Positions 51,301 to 61,526 of a DNA stretch of 64,000 nucleotides are shown here, one piece after another. Position 1 is the first letter of the stretch; each line of letters starts with the position of its first letter. The DNA is from Euwallacea fornicatus (Eukaryota; Arthropoda; Insecta; Coleoptera; Curculionidae), in NCBI RefSeq assembly GCF_040115645.1, contig NC_089559.1, positions 2,418,001-2,482,000 on the forward strand, written 5' to 3'. A program made the translations under genes and the position numbers. The notes below the pieces were generated by a model. That model had not been told where the DNA came from. It saw only the letters and a list, made by a program, of their open reading frames with translations, and did no database searches.

Positions 51301-54300
51301 ATGTCTGAAAATTCTGGAATGCCTAGTAAAAATTCAGGAAACTCCCCCACTCGCCGCAAGCAACAAGAAAGCAAAGGAGAAATCCAATTCTGACAAAGCA
51401 ACAACTGTGCCCAAATTGGCGCCGTTGCAGGCGCCAGTGGAGGTGCGAAAGTTTTTAAGCAAAGTTTCGGAACACTCATTTTCTGGTAAGATTTATACGG
51501 TCTATAGGGGACAATTTATTCAGATACGGAACGCGTAATCATGTGCATGTTTTTATTAGTCGATTTCAAATCGGTGAATGTATTCATTTACGAATGTTTT
51601 TATGACAATAGTCTATGAGCTTTCTCAAAGATTTGTTTTATATTGGGAACACTAGAAATCGCACACCTGATCGGAAAAATGCGAATATAAGAAAATCAGT
51701 AATTTTGACATTAAATGTAACATAAAATATTATTTGATGTTCTGATTTGTTATTCACATTCTTTGATTGGTTGGCGTTTCGCAGTTCTCATCGATATTAA
51801 AAACTTCTTTATAGGGTGGAAGTCACGCGCCTTGCGTCCATCTGACGCCATTGCAGTGACAGCTGTTGCTAAAGAGACCGTGCGGATGCAATACTTGGCG
51901 GAAAAATACGCGCGAAAATGGCGCCATCGCGTAAAGAAACTCAACAGCGACAGTGGCAGACTGGCGCTCAGCTCCACCTCATGGGTAGAAACGGTGATGT
52001 TTAATCCCAGTTCACGGCAAGCGCGAGGCCTGGCCTGCAACATAGTCGAAATGATGTGCAACACTTACGAGCGCAAGATGAAGTTCATCACGTTGCTCAC
52101 TTGCTTCCTGTCAAAACTATCAGAGGCAGGCGAAGCCGCCGCCGAATTTTTGAAACTCTACCAGAAGCTGGTTCAGGCCACGTCTTGGAAGCAATACTTG
52201 ACCGTTAAGGTACGAGCTTGCTCACCATTTTTTATTCGTTTTGAATTATTTTTTAAATTTTGCGGACGTTGGTTATATATTTTTTTTAGGGTCTACCGCT
52301 GGTTTTGGCGAATTTGATGACACAGGAAATAGAGCAGTTGCATCGTCTGGAAGCCACTACACTTACGTCAGACTTGGCCCAGGGTTACGCCCTATATCAG
52401 CTAACCGGGCTGCTGGAAAGTTTCTTGGAAGATGCAGCCATCAGGAGACACTACAAATCTAAGCTAGTCGGTCAGTTTCAAAATTGAGGTTTTTTAATGC
52501 AATACATATTACCAAAAACTGAAATTGCAAAAATAGTTAATTATTCTTAAAAAAATTCAAAATCAAAATTTATTTGCCAGTTGTTTTGATTTCAAAATGT
52601 CTTTTAGGAGCCGTTTTGAACGGTTATTTGTCTCTCAGACGTCTAGTGGTGCAAAGGACCAGATTAATCGATGAAACGCAGGATAAACTGCTCGCATTGC
52701 TGGAAGAAATGACCACAGGTAAATATGAGAAATCAATTAGTGTTTTCGAAACAATAATTTTGAAAATGTCTTGTTTCAAGGTACCGAAGAAGAGACTAAA
52801 GCATTCATGTCCGTATGCATTAAAACAGTGGAACGGTACAGTTTACAAGACATACTCACTCCCGTTTTCATATTTGAAAGGCTGTGCTCAATAATTTACC
52901 CTGAGGAAAACGACGTAGGGGAGTTTTTCCTGACTTTAGAAAAAGATCCCCAACAGGAAGATTTTCTGCAAGGTAAATTGAGTTCTTAGACCTTCCAAGG
53001 GAACACAAAACCCTACTTTACACTTTACCTTCTCTTAAGGACGCATGTTGGGCAATCCCTACTCGAGTAACGAGGTGGGTTTGGGACCCTTAATGCGCGA
53101 TGTGAAAAACAAAATTTGCCAAGATTGCGAACTAGTTGCCTTACTCGAAGACGATAATGGTATGGAACTGTTGGTCAACAACAAAATTATGAGTCTCGAC
53201 TTGCCGGTCAAGGATGTGTACGTGAAGGTGTGGGTACAGGAGGGAGGCGACCACGATGCCATGCGAGTTGTGTACAGAATGAGGTAAGTTTCCTATGAAT
53301 ATGTGAAGTTTTTGTGCTCCCAAAAAAGACATAGGGAAACAAATTTGAAAAGTTCGATTAACTTGTAATCTACACAGTAAAATTCGGAGGTCTGATATCT
53401 ATAAGCAAACCACTTAATTTTAAAAGAATTATCTCAATTTAAAGGTCTAAGATTTGCCAATGTATTGTATAAATCTTAGTGATCTGGAGTTTAATTTATA
53501 TGTCCCATGTTAATGCTATTTTATTTATATAATATTTGAGTGGCGTGTTAGAAAGAATTTATTAAGATGCAAACTACACCAAAATGAAATTTTACCTAAC
53601 GTAAATTTTATCTAAACAATGTATTGGATGAATTTGGGACATTACAATTGTGAATGCAAAAAACAAATAGTAATAAAATATAAATAATAATAGCAACAAA
53701 ATCCATTGCCAGAAGGAAATTTGTATGGATATTTAGATCCTCCGCAAAATCGTATTTTTTTAGGGGTCTCCTAGGGGACGCTACCGAGGAATTCATTGAA
53801 ACCTTGGATAATAAAGAGCAGAGCACCGTCGATAATGAAGAAGTTTACAAAATGGCCAACGTGTTAGCTGACTGCGGAGGTCTGAAAGTTATGGTAACGC
53901 GATTGGGGGCAATTCAGAACGCCCGTAGGGCTAAACCACTTCTGCAGGTATGTAATTTTAAAACGGTGGAGTCTAAAGTGGTTAATGTTTTGGTTTAGGT
54001 TCTTCTTAAACTGTTCACGCTCAGCGTTAAAGTGAATAGGTGTCAAGAAGTGCTCATTGAGCCCGAATTGGGGGCTATTGAGGCCTTTTTGAGGGTTCTG
54101 CAGTTGTGTTTGAAAGGCGAACCCGATTCTAGGTAAAATTATTTCCTTGCAAAACTAAAATCGTTTAATATTTATCTAAATTATTTAATAATTTGCAGTC
54201 AATCAGCCTTAATCGAGCAGGTGCTTGATATAATGGAAACGTTAATGTCCAAAGCCACGACAGAACCTCTAGATGTCTTTGAAGCGTTATCGCAAACCTT

Positions 54301-57300
54301 TGGAGGACCTGAATATGTCAAGGCCTTGCTTTCGTTCACGGTAAACATTAATTGTTTGAAACTGAGAGTTGTTTGATTTTAAACCGCAATGTAGGTTCAT
54401 CCTTCAGTGAAGAACAACACCGCAGTATTAACTCACTTAACCAGAGTTTTAGCTGCTTTAGTTTATGGCGATCAAGTGAAAATGGGGATGGTCCTGCATC
54501 ATTTCAGCGACAGTGTTTTGTTTGATAGATATGATGCTCTGCATAACATGGATAATCAGCAGAAATTCGAGAGTCAGCAGCAAAAAATGGAGATGTTTTG
54601 TATGCTCACTAACAGTATTGAACGCAATGCAATTGGCAACACCTTGAAAGACTACATTTTGAAATTCGATATTGTGAAAAATGCTTTGAAGTATATCGCA
54701 AGGCATGCTCCATGTGTCAAACCAACTCTTCTGCGAACGGATAGCGATGAGCTGAAACGCTTCATTTCCAAACCTGCATTAAAATACATCCTCAGGTATT
54801 TTTTGCTCGAATTTTTCGTTGGCAACTCGGCTTATGATTTTATCTTGTGTAGAATTCTCACAGGTTTAGCACACAGTCATGAAAACACTCAATTGGAGCT
54901 GGCCAAGGCGGAAACCATTTCCATTATCCATCGGTTGGAGCAGGTTTCATCGGACGAGCACGTGGGGTCTTTGGCAGAGAATTTGTTAGAAGCTCTTTGC
55001 ACCAACCCTGCGGTTGCCAAGCAAATCGAAGAGGTAAGTTGAGCAAATAACTTCCAAGATAATTATCCTGAAAATAATAATTTACCCTGATCTAACCTGA
55101 AGATAATAGGTTCAGACAATTTAGCCACATGATAAAACACAACATAAATTATTATCACATGGTACTGGATTTCCTGCTTGATTTTAGGTGCGAGAATTTA
55201 CGAGATCCGAGAAGAAGCGTTTGGCAATGGCAATGAGAGAGAAACAGTTGGGACAGTTAGGCATGTGCACCAACGATAAAGGACAGGTAATATTTACCCT
55301 GCCTTTTTCTCCCTCAGTCTGAAAACCACTTTCACCAATCAAATTTGAATTTTTCTTCTGACATAATCATATTTTAAATGCTGTTATTAACTGCGGCAAA
55401 TTTAGGTTACAGCAAAATCAACAATCCTCCAACAAATTGAGGAATTAGGAGAGGAGTCCGGTCTAGTCTGCTGTATCTGCCGTGAAGGGTATAAATATCA
55501 ACCCACCAAAGTGCTCGGTATTTACACTTTTACCAAACGATGTAACGTTGAAAAGTTTGAGTATGCGCCTCGTCAAACTGTCGGTAAGAATTGTGTCAGG
55601 AATTAAATTTTTAATTACCACATTGTTAAAAAGTTTGAGGAATAAGTTTCTGTTTTAAATTGTGAAGCATTTTACGACACGATCGTAGCTATCACATAAT
55701 GTTAAGTCACATTTTAGTCGCTTAGTAGTCAAACCTATGTAATTAAAGCTAATTAATTCAGAAGCTTCAAAATTAGAACAAAATCAGAGTTTTTTTCCAT
55801 TCAGGCTATTCGACAGTGACCCACTTCAACGTGGTTCATATAGACTGTCACATGTCGGCGGTACGGCTCGCTAGGGCGCGTGACGAATGGGAATCTGCTG
55901 CTTTACAAAATGCTAATACCAAATGCAACGGATTGTTACCCTTATGGGGTCCCCAGGTGCCTGAATCCGCCTTCGCTAGCTGCCTGGCAAGGCATAACAC
56001 TTATTTACAGGAAAGCACCAATCATAGGTAATAGAGAAAAACATATTTTTTTCTGTCTGGAATAAATAAAAGTAGCAGGTGACATATAATTATTTAGGCA
56101 ACGAGTAAATGTAGGGGAGGAGTTTAACCCACCCTCCACAGAATCGCAACAACTGCAACAAATGCGCAAACTCCAACAAATCGCAAGGAGTTAAATTACC
56201 ACTAACTATTTTTATTTATTTTTTTAATGTCCACCCTTAAATGTTCTTCAATGTGGTATATAATTCTTGCAGGGATATCGGCCATGCTTCAACAGTCCAC
56301 GATTTGAAGCTGTTGTTGTTACGATTCGCGCAGGTGAAGACGTTCCACGAGGACACCGGCGGCGGCGGCCCGCAAAGTAACATGCATTTGGTGCCTTATT
56401 TAATTCACGTGGGACTATACGTCATAAATACGTAAGCTTAATAATATTGAGATTAATAGAAACAAATTACCGTCTGAAAATGTTAAATCAACCTTACTCG
56501 TCACCGGCAATTGTAGCATCAGAATTAGATAGTTGTATGAGAAAATATTTGATTTCGCTTTTTCCAGAACAAGAGTATACTTTAGGGAATACGGCTCTCT
56601 CACGCTGTACAAAGGGACCGATATCAAAGTGGATTTGGCCTATCAGGTGGAAGGTCCATTATATATGGCCACCTTGGCCTTATTCCTTAAAAGCAAGCGC
56701 GAGTGGGAGAAAGAACGCCTGGAGCACTTGTCCAGGTACTTTATCAAAATTTAGAAATCGCACAAATTCATGTTTAAAATATGTTTCAGGCTCATAGTGA
56801 TAGCCCATGTGAGGTCGTTTCAGCCCAGACGACTCGACTCGGGCCTTGGTGATAAATCGATCAAAGATTATTACGTTTACAGGCCGTACCTGATATTTTT
56901 CGGCCTGATTGACGCTATTTATACGTATTTCTTTAAGGTAAGAACTGCTTTTTTTAAGTATTAAATTATGAACGTACCTACTTTCAATGTTAAATGTAAG
57001 TTAATTTCCGTGGAAACTCTGACATAAAGCTTGGGATTTGATTTGATTCTGGCTATATTGACTTGAACTTTACATTAATAATTGTGGTGATTTTTGAGGA
57101 TGTGGAGGGTGAGTACGACCAATGGCCAACAAATTTGGCGGACTATATTCGCCACAATGATGAGGCCCTCATGAAAAATTCTGATAAATTGCTGGCTTTC
57201 TACACGGGCGACCTTCTACCTTGCGCTTCTTTCGCTGAATTTTGCGATGTGCTTGGTAAGTGTTATTTTCCTCAAAAAAGGGCGAAATATCAGAAAAAGG

Positions 57301-57381
57301 TGATGTGATGTTTCTTCTTTAGATCTATACGACGTGAACCCAGACACCTACATTACTTCAGTTTTAGATAGTGTAAAGTAG
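27398..57381 (+). CDS. UBR4: E3 ubiquitin-protein ligase UBR4 (poe/pushover, p600)
   Basis: A giant N-degron-recognising ubiquitin ligase of cytoplasm and membranes, linked in animals to protein quality control, calmodulin binding and neuronal function. I read 82 coding exons over 30 kb with matching phases; they sum to 15588 nt, about 5195 aa (human about 5183). Domains in order: helical N-terminal part, UBR box (about residues 1683-1735), beta-propeller-like region (about 1860-2330), low-complexity acidic and serine-rich middle (about 2740-2980), a Cys-rich zinc segment (about 3652-3726) and a C-terminal hemi-RING plus UZI module (about 4833-4966). Exons are listed in the block entries. Two introns need GC donors. 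The start could also be the in-frame ATG at 27386. A Tc1-like element lies in intron 9. Confidence 0.96.
30450..31895. mobile_element. Tc1-like transposon with IR/DR ends in UBR4 intron 9
   Basis: Ends of about 200 bp are inverted copies: TACAGTATTCGCCATAATTA at the left and TACAGCATCGGCCATAATTA in reverse complement at the right. Each long inverted repeat has a second, inner copy of the GGCCA-AATTATTG motif (about 30631-30650 and 31698-31716), the IR/DR arrangement of Tc1 elements such as Sleeping Beauty. The TA at both ends fits the TA target site. Size is about 1.45 kb, normal for Tc1. The host exons on either side are intact. Confidence 0.88.
30775..31610 (-). pseudogene. Broken Tc1 transposase
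   Basis: Read on the minus strand, in order: an N-terminal piece ARSKTYKGDIRTRV (near 31590), the block KYGGGSLMV followed by a stop and GCFS (near 31040), the second-aspartate block FQHDNDPKH (near 30885) and the third-acid block ESPDLNLIE (near 30790). Stops and frameshifts separate them, so no active protein can be made. Confidence 0.82.
33783..38250 (+). other. UBR4: UBR4 exons 15-26
   Basis: Exons: 33783-34009, 34150-34314, 34366-34728, 35368-35565, 35681-35851, 35909-36073, 36127-36446, 36497-36663, 36715-36955, 37046-37202, 37622-37965, 38083-38250. Landmarks shared with human UBR4 are DLNVEH, RLLLLFDY, the IIPSESYL segment, KLQAWLRQ, and in exon 26 the acidic stretch EDSDEDSLCSKLCTFTVTQ that immediately precedes the UBR box. 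Confidence 0.88.
34893..35117. repeat. Diverging hammerhead-like pair in UBR4 intron 17
   Basis: The plus strand has CTGAAGA at 35086-35092, a potential stem II (AGCTA/TAGTT around an AATAAA loop), then GAAACGTC at 35110-35117. The minus strand has CTGAAGA at 34924-34918, a stem (GACT/AGTC), then GTAACGTC ending near 34893. Both point outward from a spacer of about 160 bp, as in the fold-back element at 2421-3674. Probably a decayed Penelope-like or related terminal fragment; ribozyme identity is inferred from motif only. Confidence 0.4.
38418..38660 (+). other. UBR4: UBR4 exon 27, UBR box zinc finger
   Basis: This exon carries the N-degron-binding UBR box. It has the sequence order YHCHTCRMLDGVGVCSIC, ARVCHKGHDVSYAKYG, FFCDCGAKEDGSC, with all expected cysteine and histidine zinc ligands present and nearly identical to human UBR4. 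It is followed by a short variable linker. Confidence 0.96.
38711..43968 (+). other. UBR4: UBR4 exons 28-42 (beta-propeller-like region)
   Basis: Exons: 38711-38850, 38969-39121, 39515-39643, 39826-39966, 40031-40290, 40669-40824, 40881-41037, 41087-41295, 41602-41779, 41952-42117, 42171-42441, 42504-42650, 42705-42849, 42908-43069, 43671-43968. Landmarks: GDQGQTIRQLLSAH, HLAVSHEKGKITVLQLSALL, VCGLKDCHVL, WLPGSQTELALVTADFVKI, MVAIRH, LLCEDGSLK, VEFGGNDLLQVYN and PSYVEIFGRI. The intron 42651-42704 is 54 nt with no stop in frame. Confidence 0.88.
44022..49504 (+). other. UBR4: UBR4 exons 43-58
   Basis: Exons: 44022-44175, 44229-44481, 44544-44632, 44861-45032, 45568-45672, 45729-45824, 45875-46065, 46124-46298, 46348-46539, 46596-46815, 47496-47635, 47787-48091, 48143-48452, 48844-49052, 49110-49282, 49339-49504. 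Landmarks: DETMVELAIALSLQ, FSDTTAS, TDGSTLRTSPAEQGG, SGRSSAYGD, KLLLYICGSKEKYRQLRDLH, YGKKARQFVDF, DGYYLES and CLVCNNPE, VELKNKPALWHKAKK. Exon 44 uses a GC donor (TTAG|GCGAGT); without it a TAA stop follows. The intron 48092-48142 is 51 nt and stop-free. Confidence 0.87.
44749..44761. repeat. CACCCTGTATA terminus-like motif in UBR4 intron 45
   Basis: The motif matches repeat ends elsewhere in the window (3667-3674, 7634-7645). No partner end is seen; it may be a solo remnant. Confidence 0.3.
49557..49781 (+). other. UBR4: UBR4 exon 59, Cys-rich zinc segment
   Basis: About 14 cysteines occur in CxxC-type pairs: LQCPRCSASV, GVCANCGENVFQCHKCRA, FLCHACGFCKYAKF and KPCCAVEP. This matches a nearly invariant zinc-binding stretch of animal UBR4. 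It probably coordinates several zinc ions in the ring-like scaffold. Confidence 0.93.
49968..55286 (+). other. UBR4: UBR4 exons 60-75
   Basis: Exons: 49968-50279, 50477-50569, 50650-50787, 50853-51024, 51147-51485, 51815-52209, 52290-52470, 52608-52718, 52781-52972, 53040-53283, 53764-53947, 53999-54132, 54199-54340, 54395-54795, 54853-55033, 55188-55286. Landmarks: SINTLLEKADRIY, SFEELSKIIQKV, VQRTRLIDETQDKLL, TPVFIFERLCSIIYPEEN, LEKDPQQEDFLQG, GPLMRDVKNKICQDCELVAL, MELLVNNKIMSLDLP, EEVYKMA and VSSDEHVGSLAENLLEAL. The intron 54796-54852 is 57 nt and stop-free. Confidence 0.87.
55406..56027 (+). other. UBR4: UBR4 exons 76-77, hemi-RING and UZI catalytic module
   Basis: Exons 55406-55583 and 55805-56027. 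Exon 76 has the hemi-RING cysteines in LVCCICREGYKYQPTKVLG; the first half of exon 77 supplies the partner histidine and cysteine in VHIDCHMSAVRLAR. The conserved WESAALQNANTKCNGLLPLW and ARHNTYLQ segments follow. This is the E2-recruiting end of the ligase and looks intact. Confidence 0.93.
56098..56194 (+). other. Possible alternative last exon of UBR4
   Basis: After exon 77 (phase 2) an acceptor TTATTTAG precedes a 97 nt stretch that stays in frame for 31 codons and then meets TAA. The reading is Gln-rich (ESQQLQQMRKLQQI). It cannot splice in frame to the exon at 56273, while exon 77 to 56273 directly reproduces the conserved human sequence. Use would replace the last 230 residues with about 32. 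It could equally be chance intron sequence. Confidence 0.3.
56273..57381 (+). other. UBR4: UBR4 exons 78-82, C-terminus
   Basis: Exons: 56273-56431, 56568-56735, 56790-56937, 57099-57255, 57323-57381 (TAG stop). Landmarks: VHDLKLLLLRFAQVK, DTGGGGPQSNMHLVPYLIH, the KGTDIKVDLAYQVEGPLY segment, SIKDYYVYRPYL and LADYIRHND. The order agrees with the human C-terminus to the last few residues. Confidence 0.9.
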
Positions 57382-57892
57382 CCCGAAATATTTCTAAATT
57401 AATTTTTTGAATTCCCCTTAGATTTTTCGATTCTTGGAATTTTGTAATGCTGTTATCTAAATTATTTAAAATTTAATTAACTTTAAAAGGCTGAAAATAT
57501 TAAATACACTTAAAGTAACTACAAGTTGTTTGATTTTGCATTTGATAATGGGAGGAACGGTTGCGGATAACTTGTAATAACGTTACATGATGGTTCCAAG
57601 CAGTAATGATGATTACGTTGAGTTGATTGCAATGAACTCGGAGGCAGAATTGTTCTTTTGGTTAATGGGCTATACTTCGTACACCAATTTATCCTCAAAT
57701 GGCCTCAATTTGTACTATCGTTATCTGTAATTTACTCGTTTTGCAAAAAAATCAACATATTAACTGAAGAATAGAAAGGATTAAGAAAAACACGCCAAGG
57801 ATGTGAAGAACAACTTACATGGTAAATGCTAACTGTATATCAACAAGGAAAATTAGGAGTTACGAAATTGGATAGTGTCATTATTTAATATA
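57382..57892. other. UBR4 3' flank
   Basis: AT-rich sequence expected to hold the UBR4 3' UTR; ATTAAA occurs near 57499. No other feature seen. Confidence 0.5.
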
Positions 57893-58700
57893 AAGTGCGT
57901 TCAAAAAGAGTAAAATCACTTTAAGTTTTTTCTTAAGATAAATAAAACGATTTTTTAATTAAGAAATATAACAAATAGAAAAGCGATATTGGGCGGACCA
58001 TTGAAAAAAATCCCTACCCCAGTCATAATCAAGCCTTCATCATGCTAATGTTGGGAAAATTATTGTTTTTCTTTTTTTAAGTCATACCAGTAGTAAGCCC
58101 AATCAACTGGTCCATTAAGATTAAAAATTTGTTCATCTGAAACAAGTTACCCAAAATAACTGAAAATCACTTGTAGGACCAAGACATGTTTCGTTTTGCA
58201 AAAGCCATTTTTGAATTTTTATGGCGCTCAGTAAGGGGAGATTTTCTTTGTTTTTTGTTATAAGTCACGAACTTAGTACTTTAGCACATTACAAACTGAT
58301 TGTTTGCATATGTCTAACCGTATAATTGATACCACTGATATAATTTCCATGGATTATTTATTTTGTTGGATATCTTTCCTTAACATTTTCCTTTCGTCTC
58401 GCTTAGACTGGTTCCATTGACGACCGGCTTTTTCCTTTTGGTAGTTTTACAACCTCTGTTAACAAAATCGTGACTCAATATTTTTGTGCGGTCTAGATTT
58501 ATAATAATTTTTCTTCCTGATCACTTCAATGATTCATTTTCTACACCCATATGCAAAATTTAATAAATAAACAATATGGGATATAGTTTCAACTAATTCA
58601 TTTTGTGAGAAAAACTGTATTAAATTTATATCGTTGTTTTAATTTTGTTTATTTTTTTAACGTTACATGGATGGTCCTATATTTTTTGACGCACCCTTCT
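57893..58700 (-). mobile_element. Truncated Tc3/Tc1-like transposon
   Basis: The minus strand carries family blocks in order: SKRDERKMLRK (near 58400), then a HKNSKMAFAKRNMSW block (near 58200-58240), then SDEQIFNLNGPVDWAYYW (near 58090-58140) with the first catalytic aspartate, then IAFL (near 57975). Stops interrupt it and the second half of the transposase is missing. Possible ends GTGCGTTCAAAAAG at 57895 and GGTGCGTCAAAAAATATAGG in reverse complement near 58700 are imperfect copies of each other, so this looks like an internally deleted copy. Confidence 0.65.
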
Positions 58701-58970
58701 ATTAGCTTCTTAAGGGTTGGCAATTAAGAATGAAGGATTCAAAAGTTGGATAAACTAAGCGTTAAATATTGCTCATTTGCCGCCATATTCATATAACTAA
58801 AAAATTGGAATTTTACATTTTTGGGGCTAATGGATGATCCTTATTACCAGAATATTATGTATTTCCCTAATACTACATTCTTTCAATAACCACCCTGAAA
58901 AATTATGTTAGACTGAAATCACGTTATCAAATTTAAAAAACTTTGACTAAAAATCATTTTTTTTGAATTA
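58701..58970. other. Spacer between transposon remnants
   Basis: AT-rich sequence; nothing recognised. Confidence 0.5.
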
Positions 58971-59922
58971 CAGTGTACGTTCGATCATGTGACCTAATGC
59001 AAACTAGGACTGTTCATAAAATCAATAGTACTTTATTCGCGATAATTTATCACTTTATTCGGGTTTTACACTTGACTAATTACATATTATGTAATGTTTT
59101 TGTACTTTCCTCGTAGTTAGACTCTTGCAATACCCGATCTTTGAACTTTCGGAGAACTAACAAGTCGGTAATATCGAATAGGTTTCTTTCGAACGAATTC
59201 TCTCCTAACGAATGATCTTATTAAAAGCGTCTACACCTTGTCATGAGGTTCCTCCGAGTCTTACTCTACGATTTTTAACTTCATCCCCATAGCATTCCAC
59301 ATTGTTTTTATCAATGTCGCGTTGTTACTCATCTACCCGATTATCGTTTCACGTGTGAACGTCATATCTCGAATAATCAACTTGCAATAATTTTTTATCT
59401 AATTTTGTAAAAAATTAACTTATCTAGGTGTGTACATACATGTTGAATGTATAAATTTATTTTTCTCAGTCTGTCCATTTCGTTTAACAGGTGCTATTTC
59501 TTATATTCGCTCTTCAGTTTGACTTTTATATTTTTAAAATTTACAATATTTTCAAAGCATTTCCTAATCGTGTCAGCTCGAAGCCCATTCCATGCCAAAA
59601 AAAGATTTATTATAGCATCCTTAAGGGTGAGTTTCGGACATATTTTCGGATTTTGCAGATACGATCGAAAACAACAAACAAGATCTGTAGTAAAATTTTG
59701 TGATGTGGATGAAATTTTGGTCCACAGGTTGTATGAGCGATGTGACCTTGAGTGGCATAAAAAAAGTACAGATGTTTCCATCATTTGAACGTGAATTTTT
59801 AGCTCATAGATGACTGGGAGCGTTGTCCAATGGAAGAGGAATCGCCTTTTCAGGCAACTTGACTTGTTTCAAATATTTCGTGATCTAACAAATGACCAGT
59901 GTCCTTTCAAAAACTGGATATG

Positions 59923-61526
59923 TAGAGTGGGTCAAAAAAGCATTTGCAAACCAACACATTTTGAAGTATTTGAAAACACATAAGACCCATCCTGATTTCC
60001 AATATTTTATATCATAAAGCTGAAATAAATTAAGCAGGATTTAACAAAATTTCTTATTCTAATCGAATGTATATAATATTATAAAGAAAAAAAAATCCTT
60101 CAAATAAGTATTTGCACATCTCCATATTTGGAAGTAAAGTGGTTTTTGCAGAGGGGAATTTGTATATTACCTGCTTGCGCATCAACTATTTTCTTATCAA
60201 AATTGTTTTATTGAAACTTTGTGATCAGTTTAAAACCATCAGTGCATATATGAGTCCGAAAAAGAGTGGAATAGCGTTCTACAAACGTGTTAAAATAGTT
60301 GTTTTACAGGAAAGTGATAAAAGCTATAGAGCGATGGCAAATATTACTAATGTGGTACTCTTAACAATGTGTCACATTGTAATAAAATATCAATAGATAG
60401 GAAACGTGAGAAACAAGCCCCGTTCTGTAATCCACAAATACTAAATGGACGAGAAAAACGAATGATTATTAACGAAGCTCAAAAGAACCCATTAGTTAGT
60501 GCCTAAAATTTATCGTCTGATATTATATCAATATCCGTAAAGAATACCCATCCTCAAACTTTCAGAAATATTTTTCATTCTGCAAATGTCTACGGCAGAG
60601 CAGCCAAGAAAAACATTTATTTCTGAGAAGAATCGTCAAAATGTTAGGGGTTTGCTAAAGCGTATATTGATAAATCGTTAGAGTGGTGGAAAAACATAAT
60701 CTTTTCTGATGAAAGTAAATTTTGTCTTTTTGGGTCTGATGGCAAACGTCTCGTCTAGAGAAAGCCTAATACAAAACTCCAAACGAAAAATTTGAATTCA
60801 ACTATCAAGCATGGTGAAAATAATGTCTTAGTTTGGGGATGAACGGCGTACAATAGGGTAAGAAATTTTGCTTTTATTGAGGGTACAATGACAGTTAGAA
60901 GTTACATCAACATATTGTGGGATAATTTGACCCAAAGTGCTGTAAAATTAACATGTAATATTATTTTATATTCTGACAAAATAATGATCCGAATCATTCG
61001 GCTGAGTCATCACAAGAGTGGTTGTTATATAATGTTTCCCATAGGCCTTTAACTCTACCGCAGTCACCGGATGTTAACCCCATTGAAAATTTATGGAATA
61101 CTTTGGATGTTAAAATTTGAAAACAGCACATTTTCAACAAAGAAGTTTTAAGAAAAGCTTTCCGGGAAAAATGGTCAAATATTTCACAAGATTACATATA
61201 CACTGTTATTAATTCCATTTTCAACAGACTAAAAGTTATTATTGATGCAAAAGTAATGCATATCAAATATTAAAAAACTGTTTATTTTCACCTCGACTTA
61301 ATTTAACGGTTTCAATAACATATTGTGTAAATACTTTTTTAAGTTAAAATTTCGATGTTTTTTTTTAATTATAATTATGTTTGAACATATAATAAAAGTT
61401 GTAGTTATTAATGATTTGTTTAGCTTAAATTAACTCTATAATATACAACAAATGAAGAGAAGTGTTCTCTGTTTTCACACATTTGAAAAAAATGGTAGTG
61501 TGGAAATACTTTTTTGATCTACTGTA
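59923..61526 (+). mobile_element. Tc1-like transposon inserted in the Tigger-like element
   Basis: The ends TAGAGTGGGTCAAAAAAGCA and, in reverse complement, TACAGTAGATCAAAAAAGTA match over about 26 bp with a few changes and start with TA. It carries a plus-strand transposase pseudogene (60250-61273), opposite in orientation to its host element. Length is 1.6 kb, full-size for Tc1. Confidence 0.88.
60250..61273 (+). pseudogene. Broken Tc1 transposase
   Basis: It starts at ATG with SPKKSGIAFYKRVKIVVLQE and keeps frame for about 48 codons. Later blocks are DESKFCLFGSDGKRLV (first aspartate, near 60710-60760), IKHGENNVLVWG followed by a stop, YSDK near 60970 in a shifted frame, and PQSPDVNPIENLWNTLD (third acid, near 61065-61110). 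The C-terminus ends HIKY then TAA. Several stops and at least two frameshifts inactivate it. Confidence 0.85.

Larger units (their letters stand above)
27671..53763. other. UBR4 introns over 300 bp: contents
   Basis: 27671-28614 (944 bp), 33063-33782, 37203-37621, 39122-39514, 40291-40668, 41296-41601, 43070-43670, 45033-45567, 48453-48843, 51486-51814 and 53284-53763 show no recognisable gene or repeat. 30403-31930 holds a Tc1-like element, and 34729-35367 a pair of hammerhead-like motifs. 46816-47495 contains a GC-richer patch at about 47105-47215 of unknown origin. The short intron 44633-44860 carries a CACCCTGTATA motif. Confidence 0.55.

Noticed and set aside
59447..59788. Plus-strand open frame of 113 codons downstream of UBR4
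   Set aside because: It is the antisense of the C-terminal Tigger-like transposase block, which explains the openness.
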